The translations under genes were made by a program, and so were the position numbers. Below, piece by piece: positions 41,101 to 50,637 of a stretch of DNA of 64,000 nt. The notes below the pieces were generated by a model that was not told the DNA's origin, did no database searches, and saw only the letters and a program-made list of their open reading frames with translations. The DNA comes from Pseudothioclava sp033100795. GTDB lineage: Bacteria; Pseudomonadota; Alphaproteobacteria; Rhodobacterales; Rhodobacteraceae. Location of the stretch: the NCBI RefSeq assembly GCF_033100795.1, contig NZ_JAWLVI010000001.1, positions 372,001-436,000 on the forward strand. The letters run 5' to 3'. Within the stretch, counting starts at the first letter, position 1. Every line of letters starts with the position of its first letter.

Positions 41101-42158
41101 GCGCCTCGGATACGATCTGGACCTCACTTCCGGTGCCCGCGCTGATTATCGACGGGGCCGATTGCGTTGAGAAGGTAAACCCCGCCGCGGAGTTGTTCCT
41201 CAACCTGTCCGCACGGTCTTTGAACGGCAAGAATGTGCTGGAGCGGCTGTCGATTGCGGCGCCCTTGGAAGAGATTTTCCACCGCGTCCGGCATAACCGC
41301 TCGGACCTGTTTGTGAACGATGTCGATGTGACGACGGGCGAACGCGCGCCGGTGCAGTGCAACCTTCAGGCCGCGCCTGTTGGGGATGACCCTGACCGTG
41401 TGATGCTCTTGATTTCGCCGCGCGAGATTGCCGACCGTCTGGGCCGTGCCTCGATGGTGAAAACGGCGGCGCGGTCTGCAATTGGCATGGCCGAGATGCT
41501 GGCGCATGAAATTAAGAACCCTCTGGCGGGGATCGCGGGGGCGGCGCAGCTTTTGTCGATGAACCTGACGGGTGACGATCTGGAACTGACCGATCTGATC
41601 GTGGATGAGACGCGGCGCGTGGTGAAGCTGTTAGAGCAGGTCGAGCAGTTCGGAAACCTTCGCCTGCCCGAGCGTAAACCTGTGAACCTGCACGATATTC
41701 TGGATCGCGCGCGCAAATCGGCAGAGGTTGGTTTTGGCGCGCATATGCTGATCGAGGAAGATTACGACCCCTCGCTGCCGAACACATGGGGCGATCCAGA
41801 CCAGTTGACGCAGGTGTTTCTGAACCTGCTGAAAAACGCCTCCGAGGCGGCCAGGGGGCAAGGGCGGATCAGGCTCCATACCTTTTATGATTACGCACTG
41901 CGTTTGCGGCGCGAGGATGGATCGGGGCAGGCGCTGCCGTTGCAAGTCGAGATCATCGACGATGGTCCGGGCCTGCCGCCCGACATTGCGGGATCGGTGT
42001 TCGAGCCCTTTGTCTCGGGGCGCGAGAATGGCACGGGGCTTGGCCTCGCGCTGGTCTCGAAAATCATCTCGGACCATGACGGCTGGATCAGCGTTGATTC
42101 CGCCCCCGGCCGCACGGTGTTCCGCGTTTCCCTTCCCATCGCTCCCAAGGAGGTTTGA
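41097..42158 (+). CDS. ntrB: Nitrogen regulation sensor kinase NtrB
   Basis: A 353-residue cytosolic PII-controlled histidine kinase that phosphorylates NtrC when nitrogen is limiting. The N-terminal PAS domain is at about 5-100. The H-box has His137 (MLAHEIKNPLAGIAG), followed by the N box FLNLLKNASEA, DGPGLPPDI and GTGLGLALV. No transmembrane segment is present, as in known NtrB. It overlaps dusB upstream and ends 3 bases before ntrC, so the three genes form one operon. Confidence 0.95.
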   Translation: MSASDTIWTSLPVPALIIDGADCVEKVNPAAELFLNLSARSLNGKNVLERLSIAAPLEEIFHRVRHNRSDLFVNDVDVTTGERAPVQCNLQAAPVGDDPDRVMLLISPREIADRLGRASMVKTAARSAIGMAEMLAHEIKNPLAGIAGAAQLLSMNLTGDDLELTDLIVDETRRVVKLLEQVEQFGNLRLPERKPVNLHDILDRARKSAEVGFGAHMLIEEDYDPSLPNTWGDPDQLTQVFLNLLKNASEAARGQGRIRLHTFYDYALRLRREDGSGQALPLQVEIIDDGPGLPPDIAGSVFEPFVSGRENGTGLGLALVSKIISDHDGWISVDSAPGRTVFRVSLPIAPKEV

Positions 42159-42161
42159 TCT

Positions 42162-43535
42162 ATGGACGGCACCGTTCTTGTTGCTGATGACGACCGCACG
42201 ATCCGCACGGTTCTGACGCAGGCGCTGACGCGGGCGGGGTGCAAGGTCCATGCGACGGCCTCGCTGGTGACGCTGATGCGATGGGTCGAAGAGGGCAAGG
42301 GCGATCTGGTGATCTCGGATGTGGTGATGCCGGACGGAAACGGGATCGAGGCGCTGCCGAAGATCACCGAGTTGCGCCCCGGTCTTCCGGTGATCGTGAT
42401 CTCGGCGCAAAATACCATCATGACGGCGATTCAGGCGGCCGAGGCCGAGGCCTATGACTATCTGCCCAAGCCCTTTGACCTGCCCGACCTGATGAAACGT
42501 GCCTCTCGCGCGCTGGATATAAAGCGCCGCTCCCGCAGCGCGCCGCGCGAGGAGGGACCAACCGGCGGGATTGGTGACGATCTGCCTCTGGTCGGACGCA
42601 CAACTGCAATGCAAGAGCTGTATCGCCTTGTCGCGCGGGTGATGAACGCCGATCTTCCGGTTCTGATCGCGGGCGAAAGCGGCACAGGAAAATCGCTTGT
42701 GGCCCGCGCGATCCACGATTTTTCTGATCGCCGGACGCTACCCTTTGTGGTGGCGCAGGCTAACGATCTACAAGGTGCCGAGGGGCCATCAATGTTGCTG
42801 TCGCGGGCCAAGGGTGGCTCGCTCGTCTTCGACGAGGTGGGCGATTACGACGACGATACGCAGGCGCGGGTGGTGCGGATGCTCGACTCGCTGCCCGAAA
42901 GCGCGCCGCGTATCCTTGCGACCACGCAGATCGACCTGACCGGCCCGATGGAGGCCGGGAAATTCCGCCAGGACCTGTATTATCGTCTCTGCGGTGTCAC
43001 GCTGCATGTGCCTGCGCTACGCGAGCGGGTCGAGGATATTCCGCTTCTGGCCGAGCATTTCCTTGCGCGGGCCGAGCGCGAGGGGCTGGGGCTGCGCCGC
43101 CTCTCGAATGACGCCAAGCAACTGGTGCGCGCCTATCCGTGGCCCGGCAATGTGCGTCAGCTTGAAAATACCGTGCGCCGGTTGGTTGTCACCTCGGGCG
43201 AGCCAGAGATTACCCGCGCCGAGGTCGAATTCGTGCTTGGCAGCCAGCCCGCGATGGAGCCGTTGCGACAAGGGGGCGAGGGCGAAAAGCTGTCCGCCGC
43301 TATTGCGCGCCACCTGCGCCGCTACTTCGATCTGCATGGCGGCGCGCTGCCTGCACCGGGTCTTTATGATCGCATACTGAAGGAAATGGAGGCTCCGCTG
43401 ATCGAGATCGCGCTGGATGCGACCGGCGGCAATCAGGCCAGATGTGCCGATTTGCTTGGCATCAACCGCAATACCTTGCGAAAAAAGATCACGGATCTCG
43501 ATATTCAGGTGACTCGCCGTCGCAAACTGATGTAA
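42162..43535 (+). CDS. ntrC: Nitrogen regulator NtrC (GAFTGA-less, Rhodobacter type)
   Basis: A 457-residue response regulator. The receiver has acidic pocket VADDD and phospho-acceptor Asp53 (VISDVVMP). The AAA+ domain has Walker A GESGTGKS and Walker B LVFDEVGDY, with both arginine fingers present in KFRQDLYYRL. The GAFTGA loop expected between them is absent (sequence there reads LQGAEGPSMLLSRAKGG). The C-terminus is a Fis-type HTH (ARCADLLGINRNTLRKKI). R. capsulatus NtrC has the same deletion and activates sigma70 promoters, so this copy is probably also sigma54-independent. 18 bases after its stop the ntrY frame opens. Confidence 0.95.
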   Translation: MDGTVLVADDDRTIRTVLTQALTRAGCKVHATASLVTLMRWVEEGKGDLVISDVVMPDGNGIEALPKITELRPGLPVIVISAQNTIMTAIQAAEAEAYDYLPKPFDLPDLMKRASRALDIKRRSRSAPREEGPTGGIGDDLPLVGRTTAMQELYRLVARVMNADLPVLIAGESGTGKSLVARAIHDFSDRRTLPFVVAQANDLQGAEGPSMLLSRAKGGSLVFDEVGDYDDDTQARVVRMLDSLPESAPRILATTQIDLTGPMEAGKFRQDLYYRLCGVTLHVPALRERVEDIPLLAEHFLARAEREGLGLRRLSNDAKQLVRAYPWPGNVRQLENTVRRLVVTSGEPEITRAEVEFVLGSQPAMEPLRQGGEGEKLSAAIARHLRRYFDLHGGALPAPGLYDRILKEMEAPLIEIALDATGGNQARCADLLGINRNTLRKKITDLDIQVTRRRKLM

Positions 43536-43598
43536 ACAGGCAACAGGGGGCTGTTGCGGATTTACATTACCGGATTCGCGCAAGGCAGCCCGTATTCG

Positions 43599-45884
43599 AT
43601 GGGGGCATTCTTGCTGCGACGGCCGCAAACGGCAACTTGGGAGCGACTGGTTCGCCTGCGTCGGCAGCGGCGCGTGAAGAACCTGTTTACGCTGAGCCTT
43701 GTTGCGCTTGGGCCTGTGCTGGCGGTGCTGACCTTTACGGTGCTCGGGCCTTTGGGGCAGGGCGCGGATTCGACCGGATTGCGGCTGACTCTGCTGGCGG
43801 ATTTCATCTATTTTCTGCTGCTCGCGGGGCTGATCGCGATCCGTCTGTTGCAGATGATCGCAGCGCGGCGCGCGAGATCAGCCGGCTCTCAATTGACGCT
43901 GCGGCTCACCGGGGTGTTCGCGGGGATCGCGCTTGTGCCGACGGTTCTGGTCGCGCTTTTTGCCGGCTTGACGGTGAATATCGGCCTTGAAGGCTGGTTT
44001 TCGGACCGTGTGCGCGAGGTCGTGGGCGCATCGCTCACCGCAGCCGAGGCTTATCAGGAAGAGCACCGGCGCGATCTCAAGGCCGACACGGATGCGCTTG
44101 CCTCGTTTCTGAACCTGCGGCGGCAGGCTGCGAATTTCATCTCGGATGGCGACCTGCGCGAATTGCTGACGATCGGGCAGGCAGGGGTTCAGCGTGGCCT
44201 GAAAGAGGCCTATGTCATTGATGGTGCCGGAGAAATAATCGCGCGCGGGGATCGTAGCTACCTGTTTGACTACGAACAGCCCACCGCCGATCAGATCAAG
44301 CAGGCGGACGGCGGCACCTTGCTGATCGAAGACTGGCCAAACTCCGAGTTCCGGTCGCTGCTCGAACTTGATGCCTATGTCGACCGCTATCTCTATATCT
44401 CGCGCGCGGTCGATGGCGAGGTGCTGTCGCTTCTGGATGATACGCGCGAAACTGTCGGGCTTTATCAACAGCTTGAGGCGACGCGCGGGCGGGTTCTGTT
44501 CGAATTCGGGCTGGTCTATTTCGGCTTTGCGCTTTTGCTTGTTCTGGCGGCGGTGTGGCTGGGGCTGTGGTTTGCCGAACGCCTTTCGCGCCCGATCGGG
44601 CGGCTGGCGCAGGCGGCTGAACGGGTCGGGGCGGGCGATCTTGACGCGCGGGTGATCGAGGAGCAAGGCGAAGATGAAATCGCCACCCTTGGTCAAAGCT
44701 TCAACCGGATGACGCGCCAGTTGAAACAGCAGCGCGACGAGCTTGTCGCCTCACATGCCACGACCGAGGAACGCCGCCGGATGTTCGACTCGGTGCTTGG
44801 CTCGGTGACGTCGGGGGTGATCGGGCTGGATGCCGAGGGGCGGATCGAGTTCCTGAACCGCTCGGCGATCAAAATCCTTGACCTGGAAAGCGCGCGCGAC
44901 CATGGCCTTCCCCTAACCGATAGTGTTCCTGAATTCGGGTCTCTTTTCAATCGCTTGAGGGACGGAATTAATGAGGTCGCGCAAGAGGAGATCCGCGTTT
45001 CCCGCGGCGGGCGGCTTGAAAGTCTGCTTGTGCGGATGGCCGAGCGGCAGAATACCGAAGGCAGTGCAGAGGGCTATGTGATTGCCTTTGACGATGTAAC
45101 CGAACTGGTTTCTGCGCAGCGTCTGGCGGCTTGGGGGGATGTCGCGCGGCGCATCGCGCATGAGATCAAGAACCCGCTGACGCCGATCCAGCTTTCGGCC
45201 GAGCGGCTGAAGCGCAAGTTCAGCAAAGTTGAGGGCGTCGATCAAGAGGCTCTGGATCAGTATACGGGCGTTATTGTGCGTCAAACCAATGATTTACGAC
45301 GCATTGTTGACGAGTTTTCTCGCTTTGCGCGGATGCCCGAACCCGACCGGCGCGACTGCGATCTGGCGCAACTCATGCGCGATGCGGTGCTCTTGCAAGA
45401 GGGGGCGCTTCATGGGGCCGCGCTGGAGGCCAAACTTCCCACGGGCGAGGTGATCGTCGAGCTTGATGCCACAATGATTTCACAGGCGGTTACGAACCTT
45501 ATCAAGAACGCCGGAGAAGCCATTGAAAGTCTTTGCGAAAAAGGCGTTCATGACGAATATAAACCGCGCGTTCAGGTTGAGATGGAGGCCGCTCCTGAGC
45601 AGATTACGATCCGGATCGCGGATAATGGGGTCGGGTTGCCTCAGGATCGCTCGCGCCTGTTCGAGCCCTATGTAACGACGCGGGCAAAGGGCACCGGGCT
45701 TGGCCTGTCGATTGTCAAAAAAATCATTGAAGAACATGGCGGTACGCTGGTTTTGACCGATGCGCCCGCCTTTGAAGAGGGTGCCCATCGTGGGGCGCTT
45801 GCTGAAATCCGGTTGCCACGAGCCCGCACGGGGCCGCGTGCAATCACCGAAAGAGCGGGGCTGCCCGCAACGGGGACGACATGA
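43599..45884 (+). CDS. ntrY: Sensor histidine kinase NtrY
   Basis: A 761-residue membrane kinase, partner of NtrX. TM1-3 are at about 30-100 in the N-terminal part and a further helix is at about 295-318 after a periplasmic loop. A HAMP segment (ERLSRPIGRLAQAAERVGAGDLDAR), a PAS domain (MFDSVLGSVTSGVIGLDAEGRIEFLN), the H-box (RRIAHEIKNPLTPIQLSAERLKRKF) and an HATPase (TNLIKNAGEAI, DNGVGLPQD, GTGLGLSIV) follow. ATG 43599 was chosen; a TTG at 43554 is in frame, 18 bases after the ntrC stop, behind GGGGG, and cannot be excluded. The gene overlaps ntrX. Confidence 0.93.
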   Translation: MGAFLLRRPQTATWERLVRLRRQRRVKNLFTLSLVALGPVLAVLTFTVLGPLGQGADSTGLRLTLLADFIYFLLLAGLIAIRLLQMIAARRARSAGSQLTLRLTGVFAGIALVPTVLVALFAGLTVNIGLEGWFSDRVREVVGASLTAAEAYQEEHRRDLKADTDALASFLNLRRQAANFISDGDLRELLTIGQAGVQRGLKEAYVIDGAGEIIARGDRSYLFDYEQPTADQIKQADGGTLLIEDWPNSEFRSLLELDAYVDRYLYISRAVDGEVLSLLDDTRETVGLYQQLEATRGRVLFEFGLVYFGFALLLVLAAVWLGLWFAERLSRPIGRLAQAAERVGAGDLDARVIEEQGEDEIATLGQSFNRMTRQLKQQRDELVASHATTEERRRMFDSVLGSVTSGVIGLDAEGRIEFLNRSAIKILDLESARDHGLPLTDSVPEFGSLFNRLRDGINEVAQEEIRVSRGGRLESLLVRMAERQNTEGSAEGYVIAFDDVTELVSAQRLAAWGDVARRIAHEIKNPLTPIQLSAERLKRKFSKVEGVDQEALDQYTGVIVRQTNDLRRIVDEFSRFARMPEPDRRDCDLAQLMRDAVLLQEGALHGAALEAKLPTGEVIVELDATMISQAVTNLIKNAGEAIESLCEKGVHDEYKPRVQVEMEAAPEQITIRIADNGVGLPQDRSRLFEPYVTTRAKGTGLGLSIVKKIIEEHGGTLVLTDAPAFEEGAHRGALAEIRLPRARTGPRAITERAGLPATGTT

Positions 45885-47284
45885 GTGATATTCTGATTGT
45901 TGATGATGAAAAAGACATCCGTGAGCTGATCGCGGATATTCTGGGCGACGAGGGCTATGAAACCCGCACGGCGGGCAGCTCGGACGAGTGCATGGACGAG
46001 CTGAACGCGAAAGAACCGTCGCTGATGGTTCTGGACATCTGGCTGAAAGACAGCCGGATGGATGGGATCGACATTCTCAAGCACGTCAAACGCGACAATC
46101 CCGACGTGCCGGTAATTATCATCTCGGGGCACGGGAACATCGAGATTGCGGTTGCTGCGATCAAGCAAGGCGCTTATGATTTCATCGAAAAACCATTTAA
46201 TATCGACCAGTTACTTGTCGTTGTTGCCCGCGCGATGGAGACGGCCCGTCTGCGGCGTGAGAACTCTAGCCTGCGCCGTCAGGGCGGCGATCTGGGCGAG
46301 ATGATTGGCCAGTCAGCCGGCTTTAAGAAGCTGCGTGAACAGCTTGATAAGGTTACAAAATCAAACGGCCGTGTGATGCTGACGGGCGAGCCGGGGTCTG
46401 GCAAGGAACTGGCGGCGCGGTTTATCCATGCCAATTCGGGGCGCGCGAATGCGCCTTTCGTCTCGGTGAGTTCGGCGTCCATTGAACCCGAGCGCGTGGA
46501 AGAGGTGCTGTTTGGCCGCGAGACGCCCGAGCGCGGGGTTGAAAAAGGGCTTCTGGAGCAGGCGCATGGCGGAGTTGTTTATTTCGACGAAGTGGCCGAT
46601 ATGCCCTTGGGAACACAGTCGAAAATCCTGCGCGTTCTGACCGAGCAACAGTTCACCCGCGTGGGCGGCGCCGATAAGGTGCGGGTCGATCTGCGGGTGA
46701 TTTCCTCGACCACGCGGGATTTGCGCGGGCTGATCGAACAGGGCAGCTTCCGGCAAGAGCTTTATGACCGGCTGAACGTGGTGCCAATTGCTGTGCCCTC
46801 CTTAGCCGAACGGCGCGAGGATGTGCCGCTTCTGGCGCAGTATTTCATCGAAGGGTTCAACCGCTCGCAAGGCCTGCCGCTGCGCGAAATTTCGGAGGAG
46901 GCGGCGGCGGTGATCCAGACGATGGACTGGCCGGGCAATATCCGCCAGTTGCGCAATGTGATCGAGCGTATTCTAATCCTGGGTGAAGGCACAGGTCCGA
47001 TTGAATCCAAGGACTTGCCGCAAGAAAGTGAAGCGTCTGGCGATGACGGTCGGCTGACGCTCAGCGGGCAGTTGGCGACGCTTCCCTTGCGTGAGGCGCG
47101 CGAGTTGTTCGAACGCGAATACCTGCTGACCCAGATCAACCGGTTCAGCGGAAATATCTCGCGCACCGCCAATTTCGTCGGCATGGAGCGTTCGGCTCTG
47201 CACCGCAAGCTGAAATCCCTTGGCGTTGTGACCAGCACCAAGGCGGGCGCGCGCGTGGCCCATGTCGAAGACGAGCTTGATTGA
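45881..47284 (+). CDS. ntrX: NtrX-type response regulator (GAFTGA-less)
   Basis: A 467-residue response regulator paired with NtrY, linked in alphaproteobacteria to nitrogen, redox and envelope control. The receiver has VDDEKD and phospho-acceptor Asp in MVLDIWLKD. The AAA+ domain has Walker A GEPGSGKE, Walker B VVYFDEVADMP and arginine fingers in SFRQELYDRL. No GAFTGA loop is present (residues there read VEEVLFGRETPERGVEKG). The C-terminal HTH is NISRTANFVGMERSALHRKL. It overlaps ntrY by 4 bases (ATGA). As with NtrC, sigma54 activation is unlikely. Confidence 0.95.
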   Translation: MSDILIVDDEKDIRELIADILGDEGYETRTAGSSDECMDELNAKEPSLMVLDIWLKDSRMDGIDILKHVKRDNPDVPVIIISGHGNIEIAVAAIKQGAYDFIEKPFNIDQLLVVVARAMETARLRRENSSLRRQGGDLGEMIGQSAGFKKLREQLDKVTKSNGRVMLTGEPGSGKELAARFIHANSGRANAPFVSVSSASIEPERVEEVLFGRETPERGVEKGLLEQAHGGVVYFDEVADMPLGTQSKILRVLTEQQFTRVGGADKVRVDLRVISSTTRDLRGLIEQGSFRQELYDRLNVVPIAVPSLAERREDVPLLAQYFIEGFNRSQGLPLREISEEAAAVIQTMDWPGNIRQLRNVIERILILGEGTGPIESKDLPQESEASGDDGRLTLSGQLATLPLREARELFEREYLLTQINRFSGNISRTANFVGMERSALHRKLKSLGVVTSTKAGARVAHVEDELD

Positions 47285-47339
47285 CCGGCTGACCCTCTGG
47301 CAATAGACAGGAGGCGACCGAGCCTCGGAGGACTTGCCC

Positions 47340-48716
47340 ATGAAGGTCATTATCTGCGGCGCTGGCCAGGTTGGCTGGCAGATCGCACGCCAGCTTGCCG
47401 GCGAGAGCAACGATGTGACAATCGTTGATTCCAACCCCGAGCTGGTGCGGCGCGCCTCTGACACGCTGGATGTGCGCGGCGTTGTGGGCTTTGCCTCGCA
47501 CCCCGATGTGCTGGATCAGGCGGGGGCGGCGGATTGCGACCTGATTATCGCGGCGACCTATTCGGACGAAGTGAACATGGTCACCTGTCAGGTCGCGCAG
47601 TCGGTGTTCGGCGTCACGCGCAAGATCGCGCGGCTTCGGGCGCAATCCTATCTCGCGCCGCAATATTCCGATCTTTACCGGCGCGAGCATCTGCCGATCG
47701 ACGTGATTATCAGCCCCGAGCGCGAGGTCGCCGAGGCAGCGTTGCAACGCCTTGCGGCCCCCGCGACCTTTGACACCGAGAACTTTCTTGGCGGTGAGGC
47801 GCAGCTTTTGGGGATCGCGCTGGATGGCGATTGCCCGGTGCTGAATACGCCCTTGACGCAGTTGACGGACTTGTTTTCCACGCTGCGCGCGATTGTAGTT
47901 GGCGTGCGCCGCGAGGGGCGTCTGTTCGCGCCAGAGCCGGGCGATCAGCTTTTCGAAGGCGACCAGATCTACGTCTTCTCTCATGCCAAGGACACTGACC
48001 GCACGCTGGAAATCTTCGGCAAGGCGACGCGCAAACAAGAGCGGATCGTGATTATCGGCGGCGGCAATGTCGGGCTTGGGGTGGCGCGCGCGCTTGAGGC
48101 GCGCAATGACAAAATCCGCGCCAAGGTGGTCGAGAAAAACCGTGCGATCGCTGAAAAGGCCGCCGATGCGCTGGAGCGCACGATTGTGCTGAATGGTGAC
48201 GGGCTGAGCGCGGAGCTTCTGGAAGAGGCGAATATCTCGCGCGCGGATGCGGTGCTGGCGGTGACGGATGACGACAAGACGAATATCCTTGTCTCGGTGC
48301 GCGCCAAGCAGGCGGGCTGCAAGATGGCGATCACGCTGGTGAACGACCCGACGCTGGCCACGCTGATGGCACCCTTGGACATCGACGCCTATATCAACCC
48401 GCGCGCAACGACCGTGTCCTCGATCCTGCGCCATATCCGGCACGGGCGGGTGCAGGGCGTCTATTCGATTGGCGACGCCGAGGCCGAGGTGATCGAGGCG
48501 CAAGTCATGGGCACCTCTCCGATCACGGGCAAGCTGGTGCGCGAGGTCGATTTCCCCGAAGGCGTGCTGGTTGGTGCGCTGAAAAAGGGCAACGAGGTGG
48601 TCATCGCGCGCGGCACGACCCGCATCGAGGAAGGCGACACCATCGCCATGTTTGTGCTGGCGGCGGATGTGCCCGAGGTCGAGCGCCTGCTGCAAGTCAC
48701 CATTGATTTCTTCTGA
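47340..48716 (+). CDS. trkA: Trk potassium uptake regulatory protein TrkA
   Basis: A 458-residue cytoplasmic regulator of the Trk K+ channel with two RCK units. Each has a nucleotide-binding Rossmann motif: MKVIICGAGQVGWQIA at the N-terminus and VIIGGGNVGLGVARAL at about 235. Each is followed by a TrkA_C domain. Start ATG 47340 follows CGGAGGACTTGCCC; the TTG two codons earlier is not needed. trkH follows after 6 bases, so the regulator and channel are co-expressed. Confidence 0.96.
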   Translation: MKVIICGAGQVGWQIARQLAGESNDVTIVDSNPELVRRASDTLDVRGVVGFASHPDVLDQAGAADCDLIIAATYSDEVNMVTCQVAQSVFGVTRKIARLRAQSYLAPQYSDLYRREHLPIDVIISPEREVAEAALQRLAAPATFDTENFLGGEAQLLGIALDGDCPVLNTPLTQLTDLFSTLRAIVVGVRREGRLFAPEPGDQLFEGDQIYVFSHAKDTDRTLEIFGKATRKQERIVIIGGGNVGLGVARALEARNDKIRAKVVEKNRAIAEKAADALERTIVLNGDGLSAELLEEANISRADAVLAVTDDDKTNILVSVRAKQAGCKMAITLVNDPTLATLMAPLDIDAYINPRATTVSSILRHIRHGRVQGVYSIGDAEAEVIEAQVMGTSPITGKLVREVDFPEGVLVGALKKGNEVVIARGTTRIEEGDTIAMFVLAADVPEVERLLQVTIDFF

Positions 48717-48722
48717 TCTGTC

Positions 48723-50252
48723 ATGGAGCGGTTCCTCCTGAGCGTGCAGCGTTTGCCATTGGCCGTCGTCCTGATGGGGATCGGCGCGCTGGCGATGTTC
48801 CTGCCCGCCTCTCATGCGCTGGTCTCAAGCGATTACGCCACGGGGCGGCCGTTTTTCTATATGGGTCTGCTGTTCTCGTTCATGACGCTGCTGGTCGGGC
48901 TGGCGACATACGGCAATCCGAAGGGGCATCCGGGGCGCGACAATCTGCTGTCACTGATCGCGGCGTTTTTGCTGCTGCCCTTGATGCTGGCAGTGCCGTT
49001 TAACGAGGCGGTGCCGGATACGGGGCTGTTCAATAGCTGGTGGGAGATGGTTTCGTCGTTCACCACGACAGGCGGGACGCTTTATGACGCGGGGCGGTTG
49101 GCCCCCAGCCTGCATCTGTGGCGCGCGACTGTGGGCTGGCTTGGCGGGTTCTTCATGCTGGTGGTGGCGATTGCGGTGCTGGCGCCTTTGCGGCTTGGCG
49201 GGTTTGAAGTGTTTGCCACGGGCGTTATGGGGGGCACGACGGGGGCCGCGCCAATGCGCACCGAACGCGTCGCTGATACCTCCGAGCGGCTGGTCTATTT
49301 CGTGATGCAGCTTGCGCCTGCCTATCTCGGGCTGACGGCTGCGCTGTGGATTTTGCTGATCCTCGCGGGCGATCCGGCGCTTGTCGGGCTGGTTCATGCG
49401 ATGTCGGTGCTTTCGACCTCGGGGATTACGTCACTGCCTGTAGGTGCACATGCGCCCTCGGGGGTGGCGGGCGAGGCGCTGATGCTGGCGTTTTTCGTGC
49501 CGGCCTTGTCGCGCAGGCTCTGGCCTGGTGGGGGGGAGCTGCGGGCCTCGGCGCGGATCGGGGATGACCCGGAACTGCGTCTGGCGGCGGGGATCGTGCT
49601 TTCGGTGACGGCGCTTCTGGTGCTGCGTCACTGGATCGCGGCGATTGACGTGAAAAGCGCGGCCAATGCGGGATCGGTGTTTTCGGCGCTTTGGGGCGGG
49701 CTGTTCACAACGCTGTCCTTCCTGACGACGACGGGATTTGAATCGACCGAATGGAGCGAGGCGCGGCAATGGTCGGGGCTTGGCACCTCGGGGATGATTC
49801 TGGCGGGCGTCGCGATTGTGGGCGGGGGCGTTGCAACCACGGCGGGCGGTGTGCGCCTGTTGCGGGTCTATGCGATGATGCGCCACGGCGAGCGCGAACT
49901 GGAACGCCTGATCTATCCGGCCTCGGTTGCCGGAGGCGGCACGGTCGAGCGGCGTTTGCGCCGCGAAGGCGCCTATATCGCCTGGATCGTCTTTATGATG
50001 TTTGCTTTCGCGATTGCGCTGGTGATGACGGCACTCTCGATCCTTGGTATGTCCTTCGAACCCGCGACGGTGATGACAATCTCCGCCCTGACCAACACCG
50101 GCCCGCTGGTCGAGGTCGCGGCCGACAAGCCCCTCGACTGGGCTTTGCTCGATCAGGGGTCCAAGTTCGTTCTGGCGCTTGCGATGGTGCTGGGACGCCT
50201 TGAAACGCTTGCCTTTATCGCGCTCTTCAACCCCGAGTTCTGGCGCAACTGA
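48723..50252 (+). CDS. trkH: Trk potassium uptake channel TrkH
   Basis: A 509-residue inner-membrane K+ transporter with about ten transmembrane segments and four pore-loop repeats. Selectivity-filter motifs include SSFTTTGGT and STSGITSLP, then LTTTGFESTEWS and LTNTGPLVEV. It ends LIALFNPEFWRN, the usual TrkH C-terminus. It lies 6 bases after trkA. Confidence 0.95.
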   Translation: MERFLLSVQRLPLAVVLMGIGALAMFLPASHALVSSDYATGRPFFYMGLLFSFMTLLVGLATYGNPKGHPGRDNLLSLIAAFLLLPLMLAVPFNEAVPDTGLFNSWWEMVSSFTTTGGTLYDAGRLAPSLHLWRATVGWLGGFFMLVVAIAVLAPLRLGGFEVFATGVMGGTTGAAPMRTERVADTSERLVYFVMQLAPAYLGLTAALWILLILAGDPALVGLVHAMSVLSTSGITSLPVGAHAPSGVAGEALMLAFFVPALSRRLWPGGGELRASARIGDDPELRLAAGIVLSVTALLVLRHWIAAIDVKSAANAGSVFSALWGGLFTTLSFLTTTGFESTEWSEARQWSGLGTSGMILAGVAIVGGGVATTAGGVRLLRVYAMMRHGERELERLIYPASVAGGGTVERRLRREGAYIAWIVFMMFAFAIALVMTALSILGMSFEPATVMTISALTNTGPLVEVAADKPLDWALLDQGSKFVLALAMVLGRLETLAFIALFNPEFWRN

Positions 50253-50312
50253 TCCCGATCTGCACATAATTCAGGCGGATTTTCGGGCGAATAGTTCTCT
50301 AACAGGCTGATT

Positions 50313-50341
50313 TTGGGTCTGGAATCTCCCCATAGAATACT
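50313..50341 (+). promoter_or_regulatory. Candidate hfq promoter
   Basis: TTGGGT (50313-50318), 17 bases, then AATACT (50336-50341), 62 bases before the hfq start. Moderate consensus match only. Confidence 0.3.
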
Positions 50342-50403
50342 CATACTGTGAATATGGGCAGGCGATCTGCCCCAATGCGCGACAATAATAAAAGGCAAGA
50401 ACA

Positions 50404-50637
50404 ATGGCTGCCGATAAACAAAACCTGCAGGACGCTTTTCTCAATCATGTCCGCAAGACCAAGATTCCGGTCACGATCTTCCTGATCAACGGGGTCAAGT
50501 TGCAAGGCGTGATTACGTGGTTTGACAACTTCTGTGTGCTGCTGCGTCGTGATGGCCAGAGCCAGCTTGTTTACAAACATGCGATCTCGACGATCATGCC
50601 GGGCCAGACGATCTCTCTGTATGAGGGCGAAGACTGA
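50404..50637 (+). CDS. hfq: RNA chaperone Hfq
   Basis: A 77-residue cytosolic hexameric RNA chaperone that pairs small RNAs with mRNAs. The Sm1 region (KIPVTIFLINGVKLQGVITWFDNFCVLL) and Sm2 motif (YKHAISTIMP) are intact. The C-terminal tail is short (GQTISLYEGED), as in other alphaproteobacteria. Start follows AAAAGGCAAGAACA. The stop codon overlaps the proposed start of hflX. This Hfq would be the natural partner for the small RNA candidate at 19102-19208. Confidence 0.97.
   Translation: MAADKQNLQDAFLNHVRKTKIPVTIFLINGVKLQGVITWFDNFCVLLRRDGQSQLVYKHAISTIMPGQTISLYEGED

Noticed and set aside
47145..48815. 556-codon open frame on the minus strand opposite trkA
   Set aside because: Antisense shadow; composition is Arg/His-rich and unlike a protein, and trkA is clear on the plus strand.
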